DNA of 64,000 bases from Aeromicrobium sp. 9AM (GTDB taxonomy: Bacteria > Actinomycetota > Actinomycetes > Propionibacteriales > Nocardioidaceae). Made by a program: the position numbers and the translations under genes. The notes under the pieces were generated by a model. That model ran no database searches. It saw only the letters and a program-made list of their open reading frames with translations, and was not told the origin of the DNA. The stretch covers positions 2,131,353 through 2,195,352 of the forward strand of contig NZ_LR733304.1 in the NCBI RefSeq assembly GCF_902506105.1, given 5' to 3'. This document shows, piece by piece, positions 43,170 to 51,288 of this stretch (positions are counted from its first letter, which is position 1; every line of letters starts with the position of its first letter).

Positions 43170-44033
43170 ATGGATGTGAACCGGCTTCGCGTCATCGACG
43201 CGATCGCCCGCACCGGCTCGATCACGGCCGCCGCCGAGGAGCTGCACTACGCGCAGGCGTCGGTCAGTCATCATCTGGCCAGGCTCCAGGAGCAGGTCGG
43301 TGCGACCCTGACTCGCCGTGTCGGCCGGGGCATCGTGCTCACACCGGAGGGCGAGCTGCTCGCCAGCCGGGCCAGGGAGATCCTCCGGCGCATCGGGGAT
43401 GCCGAGTCCGAGGTCGGCGCACTCAGCCGCCAGCTGCACGGCCGCTTGCGGATCGCCGCGTTCCAGTCCGCCCTGCTCTCGCTCGTGCCGCCCGCACTCG
43501 CGTCCGTCCGGGCGACGCACTCGGACATCGAGCTCGAGCTCCGCGAGAGTCACCCGGAGGACTCGCTGGTGCTCGTACGCGCGAACGAGATCGATGTCGG
43601 GATCGTCCACCGCCCTGACGACCTGCCACCGGCGGATGACCTGCTCGCCGTCAAGCTCTACGAGGACCCCATCTATCTGCTGAGCACGACACCCGACGAC
43701 ACCGTGGAGGCGCATCGCGACTCCAGCTGGATCGCCGGATGCGACCGGTGCCGCCAGGGCATCGAGACGCTGTGCCTGGCGGCCGGGTTCGAGCCGCGGA
43801 TCGCCCTGCGCACCGAGGACATCTACGTGCAGGCGTCGTTCGTGGCCGAAGGTCTCGGCGTCATCACGATGCCGGGCACCGCGCTCCGCTCGCTCGACAT
43901 GGCCACCCTGCATGCCAGCGTTCTCCCCGCTGCAAGGCGACGCGTGTGGGCCGTGGCGTCCCACGCGTCCGGCTCGGACATCGTCCACGAGTTCATCGCG
44001 GCCCTCAGGACCGCGTCGACGTCGCTCCCCTGA
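43170..44033 (+). CDS. LysR-type transcriptional regulator
   Basis: LTTR of 287 residues. The N-terminal winged helix (RLRVIDAIARTGSITAAAEE, followed by YAQASVSHHLARLQEQVG) is standard; the remainder is a periplasmic-binding-protein-like effector domain. ATG at 43170, chosen because the HTH begins at once; the frame is open upstream into the divergent MFS gene. Likely controls the adjacent transporter. Effector unknown. Confidence 0.87.
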   Translation: MDVNRLRVIDAIARTGSITAAAEELHYAQASVSHHLARLQEQVGATLTRRVGRGIVLTPEGELLASRAREILRRIGDAESEVGALSRQLHGRLRIAAFQSALLSLVPPALASVRATHSDIELELRESHPEDSLVLVRANEIDVGIVHRPDDLPPADDLLAVKLYEDPIYLLSTTPDDTVEAHRDSSWIAGCDRCRQGIETLCLAAGFEPRIALRTEDIYVQASFVAEGLGVITMPGTALRSLDMATLHASVLPAARRRVWAVASHASGSDIVHEFIAALRTASTSLP

Positions 44034-44035
44034 GG

Positions 44036-45202
44036 TCAGCCGCCGAGGATCAGACCCGAGGTCGGCACGCCGGTGCCGGCCGTCACCAGCACGTGCTGGG
44101 CGCCGTCGACCTGGTTGACCGATGTGCCGCGCAGCTGACGTACGGCCTCGGCGATGCCGTTCATGCCGTGGATGTACGCCTCGCCGAGCTGGCCGCCGTG
44201 CGTGTTGAGCGGCAGCCGGCCGCCGATCTCGATCGCGCCGCCGGCAATGAAGTCCTTGGCCTCGCCCCGCCCGCAGAAGCCGAGCTCCTCCAGCTGCATC
44301 AGCACGTACGGCGTGAAGTGGTCGTAGAGCACCGCGGTCTCGATGTCGGCCGGCGACAGTCCCGACTGACGCCACAGGTCGCGGCCGACGACGCCGATCT
44401 CGGGGATCCCGATGTCGTCGCGGTAGTACGACGTCATGACGAACTGGTCCGTCGCGCTGCCCTGTGCAGCCGCGACGATCGGCACCGCACCGGCCTTGAG
44501 GTCGCGCGCGCGTTCGGTCGAGGTCACGACGATCGCCACCGCGCCGTCGCTCTCCTGGCAGCAGTCGAGCAGGCGCAGCGGGTCGGCGATCATCCGCGAG
44601 GCCTGGTGGTCCTCGATCGTGATGGGCTTCTCGTGGAAGAACGCGTTGGGGTTGGTCGCCGCGTGCCGGCGGTCCGCGACGGCGACGGCGCCGAAGTCGG
44701 CCGAGGTGGCGCCGTACTCGTGCATGTAGCGACGGGCCTGCATCGCCACGGTCGCTGCGGGCGTGGACAGGCCGTGCGGGTACGACCACGCGTTGTCGAG
44801 GCCGTTGGTGTTGACCTGCTCGGCGGCCCACTTCTGCACCTGGCCGAAACGCTGGCCGGACCGCTCGTTGAAGCCGCGATAGGCCACCACGACGTCGGCC
44901 ATGCCGGTCGCCACCGCCATCGCCGCCTGCTGCACCGTCGCGCAGGCCGCGCCGCCGCCGTAGTTGATCCGGCTGAAAAACCGCAGGTCACCCATGCCGA
45001 GCTCACGCGCGAGGGCGATCTCGGACGTCGAGTCCATCGTGAACGTGACGAGCCCGTCGACGTCGGCCGCTGTGAGCCCCGCATCGGCGATTGCGGCGAG
45101 CGTTGCCTCCGCCGACAGCTGCAGCTCGGAGCGGCCGGACTCCTTGGAGAACTCGGTCGCACCGATCCCGGCGATCGCCGCCGCACCGCTGAATCCGCTC
45201 AT
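44036..45202 (-). CDS. ltp2: Ltp2, steroid side-chain retro-aldolase (thiolase-like)
   Basis: SCPx/thiolase-fold aldolase, 388 residues, that in M. tuberculosis and Thermomonospora cleaves 17-hydroxy-3-oxo-4-pregnene-20-carboxyl-CoA to androstenedione and propionyl-CoA. Segments NYGGGAACATVQQAAMAVAT, RYMHEYGATSADFGAVAV and NTHGGQLGEAYIHGMNGI match Rv3540c; the usual thiolase nucleophile context is missing, as in Ltp2. It needs the DUF35 domain of ChsH2, which is encoded immediately upstream with a 4-base overlap. ATG at 45202. Confidence 0.92.
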   Translation of the reverse strand: MSGFSGAAAIAGIGATEFSKESGRSELQLSAEATLAAIADAGLTAADVDGLVTFTMDSTSEIALARELGMGDLRFFSRINYGGGAACATVQQAAMAVATGMADVVVAYRGFNERSGQRFGQVQKWAAEQVNTNGLDNAWSYPHGLSTPAATVAMQARRYMHEYGATSADFGAVAVADRRHAATNPNAFFHEKPITIEDHQASRMIADPLRLLDCCQESDGAVAIVVTSTERARDLKAGAVPIVAAAQGSATDQFVMTSYYRDDIGIPEIGVVGRDLWRQSGLSPADIETAVLYDHFTPYVLMQLEELGFCGRGEAKDFIAGGAIEIGGRLPLNTHGGQLGEAYIHGMNGIAEAVRQLRGTSVNQVDGAQHVLVTAGTGVPTSGLILGG

Positions 45203-46491
45203 GGGAGTCGCACCTCCAGCCGTGCGTTGGCGTGCATCCCGATCGACACCGCCGCGGCGACGTCGATCGTGGTCACCCCGTCCTGCTCCGACACGATCGT
45301 CCCGCTGAAGCGCAGAGTGTCGTACGGATGTGCCGGCGCGCCGAGCCGCAGCGCGCACGACAGGATCTGCGTCTGCGGTCCGGCCCAGTCGGTGACATAG
45401 CGCTGCACCAGCCCGTTCGTGCTGAGGATGTTGATGAAGATGTCCTTGCTGCCGTGCCCGATCGAGCGGTCGCGGTCGTGGTGCACGTCCTGGAAGTCGC
45501 GCGTGGCGAGCGCCGTCGAGACCACGAGCGTCGGGGTGATCGGCAGCTCCCACACCGGTATGTCCGACGGCTCGGGCTCCGGCTCGGGCTCCACGGCCTG
45601 CGTGCCCGAGGGCCTCCACTTCGCGAGCGTGACCTCGTCGTCGATCGGGTCGAACCAGACCTCGACGTCATCGCCGATCGCGACCTCCCCGTCGACCTCG
45701 CCGATCATCCGGACGCCCTCCTCGAGGTCGACCAGAGCCAACGTCAGAGGCAGCTTCTTGCCCGGCACGGCCGGAGCGTGGTGGACCAGGAAGGAGTGCA
45801 CCGTGCCACGGCCCGACGCCACGACGTACCCGCGATCCATCGCGTGGCAGACCGGGCACACCGGCCCCGGCGGGTGCCGCAGCTCGCCGCAGGCGTTGCA
45901 CGTCTGGATGCGCAGCTCGCCGGCCGCGGTGCCGGCCCAGAAGAACTCCGTGTCGCGGTTGATCATCGGCCGGGCCGACTTCGTCTTGTCGACCGAGGCG
46001 CGACCCGTGCCTGGCTTGAACTTGAGGACGCGAAACGTCATCGTCGCGACCCCCTCGTCGCCGACGGTCCAGATGCTCTTCGTCGTGATGAACCAGCCCT
46101 CGCCGACGCCGGTGACCTTGGGGCCGACGACCTCGTCGAGCCGCGTGCTGATCGCGACGCGCTCACCGGGTCGCAGCGCTCGCGCGTACGTCTGGTCGCA
46201 GTTGGTGCCGAGCACGGACGTGTAGCCCGCCTCGTCGAAGATGCTCATGGTGTCGGGCAGCGGGTCGCCGGGCATGCGTTCGGGGTTGAGCCCGTACATC
46301 GTCCACACCTGCGCCATCGCCGGCGGCGCCTCGGTGTCGGGTCCGGGCGCCCACCGCGGGTTGGCGTCGCCGATCGCCTCGGCCCAGTGCCGGATCATCG
46401 GTACGTTGACCGGGTCGAGCGCCTCACGGGCCGGACTGTTGCCGCGCGCCTTGATCTCCTCGACCCGCTCGAGGATCTCCTCGGGAGTCAT
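45199..46491 (-). CDS. chsH2-chsH1: ChsH2-ChsH1 fusion: MaoC - zinc ribbon/DUF35 - MaoC
   Basis: Single protein of 430 residues. Residues 1-165 form a MaoC-like hotdog equivalent to the ChsH2 N-domain; 180-295 form the rubredoxin-like zinc ribbon (Cys198, Cys201, Cys212, Cys215) plus DUF35 OB-fold that binds Ltp2; 301-310 is an EP-repeat linker (EPEPEPEPSD); 312-430 is a second hotdog like ChsH1 (ATRDFQDVHHDRD with catalytic Asp/His). In M. tuberculosis these are Rv3542c and Rv3541c, separate genes totalling about 440 residues. The enzyme hydrates the 17(20)-ene of the three-carbon side-chain CoA and hands the product to Ltp2. Overlaps on both sides indicate one operon. Confidence 0.92.
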   Translation of the reverse strand: MTPEEILERVEEIKARGNSPAREALDPVNVPMIRHWAEAIGDANPRWAPGPDTEAPPAMAQVWTMYGLNPERMPGDPLPDTMSIFDEAGYTSVLGTNCDQTYARALRPGERVAISTRLDEVVGPKVTGVGEGWFITTKSIWTVGDEGVATMTFRVLKFKPGTGRASVDKTKSARPMINRDTEFFWAGTAAGELRIQTCNACGELRHPPGPVCPVCHAMDRGYVVASGRGTVHSFLVHHAPAVPGKKLPLTLALVDLEEGVRMIGEVDGEVAIGDDVEVWFDPIDDEVTLAKWRPSGTQAVEPEPEPEPSDIPVWELPITPTLVVSTALATRDFQDVHHDRDRSIGHGSKDIFINILSTNGLVQRYVTDWAGPQTQILSCALRLGAPAHPYDTLRFSGTIVSEQDGVTTIDVAAAVSIGMHANARLEVRLP

Positions 46492-48671
46492 CGGGGCACC
46501 CTCGGCAGGTCGAGCCCGAACATCGCGATCAGCTCGCGCTGCACCTCATTGACCCCGCCGCCGAAGGTCAGCACGAGGTTGCGCTTGCTCGTCGCGTCGA
46601 GGTACTCCACGAGCCGCCCGGTCTCGGGATCGGCCGGATCGCCGTACGTCGTGACGACATCCATCAGCGCGAGCCCGAGGCGCTGCACCTCGTCGCTCGC
46701 CAGCACCTTCGACGTCGACGCATCAGCCACGGTCGCGCGCTCGGACGAGCCGCCACGCGCGACGGCCCAGTTGAGCAGCTCGTTGACGCGGAACGACGCG
46801 GTGGCGCGTGCGAGTGTGTCGTGGACCAGCGGCACCTCGAGCAATGGCGTGCCGTCGCGGTCGACCCGGTCCTGCGCCCATTCGCGCACGATGTCGCGCA
46901 GGCCCTCGATGCGGCCAGCGGGACCGAGCATGACGCGCTCGTGGTTGAGCTGCGTCGTGATGAGCTGCCAGCCGCGGTTCTCCTCGCCGACGAGCATGTC
47001 GACCGGCACGCGTACGTCGTTGTAGTACGTCGCGTTCGTGTGGTGCGAGTGGTCGCTCGTGACGATCGGCGTCGACGAGAAGCCGGGATCGCGGGTGTCG
47101 ACGATCAGCACCGAGATGCCGCGGTGCGGTGGCGCGTCGGGATCGGTGCGCACGGCGAGCCATACGTAGTCGGCGACGTGGCCGCCGGTCGTCCACATCT
47201 TCTGCCCGTTGACGACGTAGTGGTCGCCGTCCCGCCGGGCGCTGGTGCGCATCGACGCCAGGTCGGTGCCGGCGTCGGGCTCGCTGTAGCCGATCGCGAA
47301 GTGCACGTCGCCCGTCACGATGTCGGCGAGGAACATGTCCTTCTGCTTCTGCGTGCCGTACGCCTGCAGCGTCGGCCCGACGGTCTGCAGGGTCACCGAC
47401 GGCAGGTGAACATCCGCGCGCGATGCCTCGTTGACGAACACCTGCTGCTCGATGACGCCGCGACCCTGGCCGCCGTACTCCTTCGGCCAGCCGACGCCCA
47501 TCCAGCCGTCGGCGCCCATCTGCTTGATGATGCGGTGGTACGCCGGACCGTGGCGGTCGATCCGCATCTCATCACGATCAGCGTCGCTGACCAGGCCGGA
47601 CAGATAGGCGCGCGCCTCCTGCTTGAACGCGCGTTCTTCGGCAGTCAGCTCGGCGTTCTTGCCGTCGGACTCGGTGACCGGTACGTCCGCGAGAGCGGCC
47701 GGGCCACCCAGGTGCCGGGCTGCATCGCGTACGCCCGAGAAGTAGCGGTTGAGCGGATAGGTGATGTCGACGCCCATGCCGCCGTGCAGGTGCTGGCAGG
47801 TCTGCAGCACGGCCGGCGCGCGGTCGGCGAACCAGTGCGCGGCGACGGCCAGGTCGTCGGCCGCCGGTTCGCCCGCGTCGAGGCGCCGGGCGAGCTCGCC
47901 GGCGGTCAGCGTGAACGTACGGGACGCGATGTAGACGTCGGCGATCTGCTGCGCGACGGACTGGAACTCGGCGAGCGCGCGGCCGAACTGCCGGCGGTCG
48001 CGGATGTAGCCGGCGGTGAGGTCGCGGGCGCCCTCGACGAGTCCGGCACCCAGCGCGGCCAGCCCGGCGATGGCGTGGCTGCGCACCACATCGGCATCCA
48101 GGACGCCGAGCGCGGGGGCCGCAGCGAAGATGTACGTCGCCTCGGCCGCACCGCGTGAGGTGGAGGTGTCGACGCGACTCACGCCAGGGCCTTCGGGATC
48201 GACCATGGCGACGACGACTTCACCGCTCCCTGAGCTTGTCGAAGGGACGAGCAGAAGGGTCCTCCGGTCCAGCACCGGCACACCGATCTTGGTGCCGGTC
48301 ACGGCGTCGCCCTCGTACGTCGTGGCGGGATCGCGCGGCAGTGCGGACCCGGGTTCTCCGAGCGCCGGTGCCAGCAGCAGGTCGCCGGCCAGCACCTGCG
48401 GGACCAGGTCGGCCTGCAAAGCGTCGGAGCCCGATCGCACGAGCGGCAGCAGGCCGCAGGCGACGGTCTCCCACACCGGGAGGTCGGAGGCGCGACGGCC
48501 GACCTCGTGCAGCAGCACGGCGACCTCGGCCATGCCCAGGCCCTCACCGCCGTGCTCCTGGGGGGCGACCAGCGCGAGCAGCCCGGACTCCTGGAGGGCG
48601 CGCCACGACCCGTCGCCTCGGTCGAGCACATCGCCGATGACGGAGCGCACCTCGTCGAGCACCGAGTCCAC
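46488..48671 (-). CDS. chsE1-chsE2: ChsE1-ChsE2 fusion (FadE28-FadE29) acyl-CoA dehydrogenase
   Basis: Protein of about 727 residues joining two ACADs that are separate subunits in mycobacteria (Rv3544c, Rv3543c). The N-half (to about 330) matches FadE28: RRQFGRALAEFQSVAQQIAD and HLHGGMGVDITYPLNRYFSG. The C-half (from about 341, ELTAEERAFKQEARAYL) matches FadE29: IGYSEPDAGTDLASMRTSAR and GGGVNEVQRELIAMFG. It dehydrogenates the C22 three-carbon side chain before ChsH. A palindrome at 48227-48247 codes VPSTSSGSGE in the N-half. GTG at 48671 is preferred (GGGG 7 bases upstream); the frame also opens with TTG at 48683. Confidence 0.9.
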   Translation of the reverse strand: MDSVLDEVRSVIGDVLDRGDGSWRALQESGLLALVAPQEHGGEGLGMAEVAVLLHEVGRRASDLPVWETVACGLLPLVRSGSDALQADLVPQVLAGDLLLAPALGEPGSALPRDPATTYEGDAVTGTKIGVPVLDRRTLLLVPSTSSGSGEVVVAMVDPEGPGVSRVDTSTSRGAAEATYIFAAAPALGVLDADVVRSHAIAGLAALGAGLVEGARDLTAGYIRDRRQFGRALAEFQSVAQQIADVYIASRTFTLTAGELARRLDAGEPAADDLAVAAHWFADRAPAVLQTCQHLHGGMGVDITYPLNRYFSGVRDAARHLGGPAALADVPVTESDGKNAELTAEERAFKQEARAYLSGLVSDADRDEMRIDRHGPAYHRIIKQMGADGWMGVGWPKEYGGQGRGVIEQQVFVNEASRADVHLPSVTLQTVGPTLQAYGTQKQKDMFLADIVTGDVHFAIGYSEPDAGTDLASMRTSARRDGDHYVVNGQKMWTTGGHVADYVWLAVRTDPDAPPHRGISVLIVDTRDPGFSSTPIVTSDHSHHTNATYYNDVRVPVDMLVGEENRGWQLITTQLNHERVMLGPAGRIEGLRDIVREWAQDRVDRDGTPLLEVPLVHDTLARATASFRVNELLNWAVARGGSSERATVADASTSKVLASDEVQRLGLALMDVVTTYGDPADPETGRLVEYLDATSKRNLVLTFGGGVNEVQRELIAMFGLDLPRVPR
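48227..48247. repeat. Palindromic element TCCCT-core-AGGGA inside the chsE1 half
   Basis: TCCCTGAGCTTGTCGAAGGGA, with complementary ends and the GAGCTTGTCGAA core shared with 5416-5458 and 5775-5799. It is translated on the minus strand within the fusion gene. Confidence 0.8.
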
Positions 48672-48714
48672 GCAGATCCCCAATCCTTCGAGTGGCAGAC
48701 TTCCCGTGCAAAAC

Positions 48715-48728
48715 TATAACGTGTTCTA
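48715..48728. promoter_or_regulatory. KstR operator for chsE-chsH-ltp2 and the divergent hydrolase
   Basis: TATAACGTGTTCTA fits TnnAACnnGTTnnA. It lies between the fused chsE start (48671) and the hydrolase start (48759) and can serve both. Confidence 0.87.
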
Positions 48729-48758
48729 ATCCGTCGAGGTTGATCCAGAGGAGGACGT

Positions 48759-49694
48759 GTGCGGAACCCGCTGAAGCTGCCGCTGTCAGTCGTACGGCAC
48801 CTGCTGCCCGACCCGTCCACGTGGGACCTGTTCGACCTGCCACCCGTCGACCTGCCTGAGGGCCGCTGGCTGGACCTTCCTCGTCGCGGTCGTACGTGGC
48901 TGACCGACGTGCCAGGGCCGACCCCGGATGCCCCGGCGATCGTGCTGCTGCACGCGGTCGGCTGCACCGGGCAGCTGACCTGGTTCCCGGCGATCCCCCG
49001 GCTGGCCGAGCACTACCGCGTCATCACGTTCGACCAGCGCTGGCACGGCCGCGGCATCACGTCGGAGCGGTTCCTGATCTCGGACTGCGCCGACGACGTG
49101 GCAGCCGTGATCGACGCGCTCGACCTTGGCCGGCCGATCATCGCGGGCTACTCGATGGGCTCGGTCATCGCCCAGCGCGTGTGGCGGCAGCACCCCGACG
49201 TCGTCGGCGGGTTGGTCCTCGCTGCCAGCACGGCGCACTTCCGCACGAACGGCCGCGAGCGGGTCTTCCACACCGGCATGGCGCTGGGCATGGGACTGAC
49301 CGCGACGCTGTCGCGCTCACGAGTGGTGAGACGCGCCAGCACGGCAGCCGTCGAGGAGATCGAGGCCGGCAGCTCCGACACCGCAGGGTGGGCCATGAAG
49401 CAGTGGCGGTCGAGCAGCCCATGGGCCGTCGGCCAGGCGGTCGCGTCGCTCGGGCGTCACCACTCGACGCTGTGGCTGGAGCGCGTGGACGTACCGACGG
49501 CGGTCGTGGTGACCACGAACGACCACGTGATCCCGCCCGACCGCCAGCGCGACCTCGCCGCCCGGGTCCCTGGCGCGACGGTGCACGAGGCGGCGTGCGG
49601 GCATGCCGGCTGCGTGCTGGAGCACCAGACCTTCGTCCCGGCGCTGCTCGAAGCCGCCCGAGCGGTGTCAGCCCGGATGGTCTCCGTTCCCTAA
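48759..49694 (+). CDS. Alpha/beta-hydrolase in the KstR regulon
   Basis: Alpha/beta-hydrolase, 311 residues. A hydrophobic/basic N-terminus (MRNPLKLPLSVVRHLLPDPS) precedes the fold; LLHAVGCTGQLTW replaces the usual HG motif, DQRWHGRG follows, the nucleophile is Ser132 in GYSMGS, and the catalytic His is in ACGHAG. GTG at 48759 follows AGAGGAGG. Divergent from chsE across a KstR operator. It may hydrolyse a steroid ester, lactone or thioester. The stop codon lies within a repeat at 49690. Confidence 0.82.
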   Translation: MRNPLKLPLSVVRHLLPDPSTWDLFDLPPVDLPEGRWLDLPRRGRTWLTDVPGPTPDAPAIVLLHAVGCTGQLTWFPAIPRLAEHYRVITFDQRWHGRGITSERFLISDCADDVAAVIDALDLGRPIIAGYSMGSVIAQRVWRQHPDVVGGLVLAASTAHFRTNGRERVFHTGMALGMGLTATLSRSRVVRRASTAAVEEIEAGSSDTAGWAMKQWRSSSPWAVGQAVASLGRHHSTLWLERVDVPTAVVVTTNDHVIPPDRQRDLAARVPGATVHEAACGHAGCVLEHQTFVPALLEAARAVSARMVSVP

Positions 49695-49832
49695 GGAGGC
49701 CGCCCGCGGCCGACTGGGAGCGAGCCCTGCGAGCGAAGGGACGTGAGGCAGCGTGCTCGCTCGAGCCTCTCGTCGTACGCCCCTTCGCTTCGCTCCCGCT
49801 CCTCGCAGAGCTCGTCGCTAGGGGCCGGGTGA
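49690..49832. repeat. Second copy of the CCCTAAGGAGGCCGCC element
   Basis: The first 34 bases nearly repeat 39410-39443 (CCTAAGGAGGCCGCCCGCGG onward). Further on, GAGCGAAGGG and CCCCTTCGCTTCGCTC-type segments and TAGGGGCCGG face the left end as inverted pairs. The element contains the hydrolase stop codon and fills the space before the convergent WS/DGAT gene; it holds no gene. Confidence 0.65.
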
Positions 49833-49836
49833 CGAC

Positions 49837-51234
49837 TCAGCCCAGGACGGACTTCTTCATCGCTTCCAGCTCGACCGGGAACTGGTCGACCAGGTCCCAG
49901 ACGTTCGGCATCAGCTCGCGGCAGGCGATCGCGCCGATGTGCATCTGGCCGTTGTTGCTCATCACCGTGATGTTGAGGCCGGCACCGTGGAAGATCGGGC
50001 CGAGCGGATAGAGCGCATCGATGCGCGCGCCGACGAAGTACAGCGGCACCGGCGGCCCGGGCACGTTCGAGATCACCAGGTTGTGGATGACCGGGGTCTT
50101 CTCGGCGAGCCGGAGGTCCGACACCATGCGCACGGCCAGGCCGAACGTACGCGGGGCGGCGAACTCGGCCCACTCCTGCAGCGTGTCGGCCGGTACGGCG
50201 GTGTGGTGGTCCTTGGCGTGGGCGTTGGCCACCGACATCTCCGTGATCCGTTCGAGCGGGTCCTCGACGTCGGTGCCGAGCCGGCAGAAGATCGTCGAGA
50301 CCTTGTTGCGGCCGCCGCTCCTCGTCGACTCGTTGCGCACCGACACCGGGACGCTCGCGAGCAGTGACGTGTCCGGCAGCTCGCCGCGGTCCTGCAGGTA
50401 GCGCCGAAGCGCACCACCGCTCAGCGCGAGCACGACGTCGTTGACCGTCGCGCCGGGGACCGCGTGCTTGATCTGCTTGATGTCGTCCAGCGAGACATCC
50501 GTGAGGGCGATCGAGCGGTGACCCGTGATCGTGCCGTTGAAGGACGTACGCGGAGCGGTCAGCGGCGCTGCCATCGCAGTGCCCTGCCGCGCCCGGCTGG
50601 CCGTCTCCACGAGCGTGCGTACGGTCGGCGTCACGAGCTTCGCGAGCTGCCACGGCTTCGTCGCGGTGGCGAGCAGTCCACGACCGACGAGCTCCAGGTC
50701 TGACGGGGCGCGCTGGTGATCGCCGGCGCCCTCGCCTGAGTCGAGCGGCGGCGCATCGGCCTCGAGGCTGCACAGGTACGAGATCATGTTGGAGCCCGAG
50801 ACCCCGTCGACCGAGGCGTGGTGCATCTTGGAGAACACCGCGATCTTGCCGTTCGCCAGGCCCTCGATGACGTGCATCTCCCACAGCGGACGCGACCGGT
50901 CCAGCGGAATGCCGGCCAGATGCCCGGCGACCTCGGTCAGCTCGCGCTCGCTGCCCGGCGCCGGCGCCGCCATGCGGTGGACGTGCCGGTCGATGTCGAA
51001 CTCGTCGTCCGTCACCCAGATCGGGAAGTCGATGCGACCCGGCACGAACTTGAGCTTGCGGTTGAACATCGGGATGCCCGAGACCCGCTGCGACAGCTCT
51101 TCCTTGAACCGGGCGAAGTCGTAGCCGCCGGGGATCGTCGCCGGGTCCACGACGATCACCCCGCACACGTGCATCAGCTGCGTACCGCTCTCCAGGTACA
51201 GGAAGCTGGCGTCGAGTCCACTGAGTCGATCCAT
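49837..51234 (-). CDS. Wax ester synthase/diacylglycerol acyltransferase (WS/DGAT)
   Basis: Membrane-associated acyltransferase, 465 residues, of the Tgs/AtfA family that makes triacylglycerol or wax esters from acyl-CoA. The catalytic HHASVDG is at 138-144, and SNVPGPPVPLYFVGARI plus the N-terminal LSGLDASFLYLE are family hallmarks. ATG at 51234. It shares a perfect KstR operator with a divergent esterase, suggesting that it stores acyl-CoA or esterifies sterols during steroid growth. The direction of flux is inferred. Confidence 0.9.
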   Translation of the reverse strand: MDRLSGLDASFLYLESGTQLMHVCGVIVVDPATIPGGYDFARFKEELSQRVSGIPMFNRKLKFVPGRIDFPIWVTDDEFDIDRHVHRMAAPAPGSERELTEVAGHLAGIPLDRSRPLWEMHVIEGLANGKIAVFSKMHHASVDGVSGSNMISYLCSLEADAPPLDSGEGAGDHQRAPSDLELVGRGLLATATKPWQLAKLVTPTVRTLVETASRARQGTAMAAPLTAPRTSFNGTITGHRSIALTDVSLDDIKQIKHAVPGATVNDVVLALSGGALRRYLQDRGELPDTSLLASVPVSVRNESTRSGGRNKVSTIFCRLGTDVEDPLERITEMSVANAHAKDHHTAVPADTLQEWAEFAAPRTFGLAVRMVSDLRLAEKTPVIHNLVISNVPGPPVPLYFVGARIDALYPLGPIFHGAGLNITVMSNNGQMHIGAIACRELMPNVWDLVDQFPVELEAMKKSVLG

Positions 51235-51254
51235 GGCCGTATCCTAGACCCGCC

Positions 51255-51268
51255 TAGAACATGTTCTA
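51255..51268. promoter_or_regulatory. KstR operator, perfect palindrome
   Basis: TAGAACATGTTCTA is fully palindromic and the best match in the window. It lies between the divergent WS/DGAT and esterase starts. Confidence 0.92.
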
Positions 51269-51288
51269 CCCGCTTGAGGAGATCGCCC

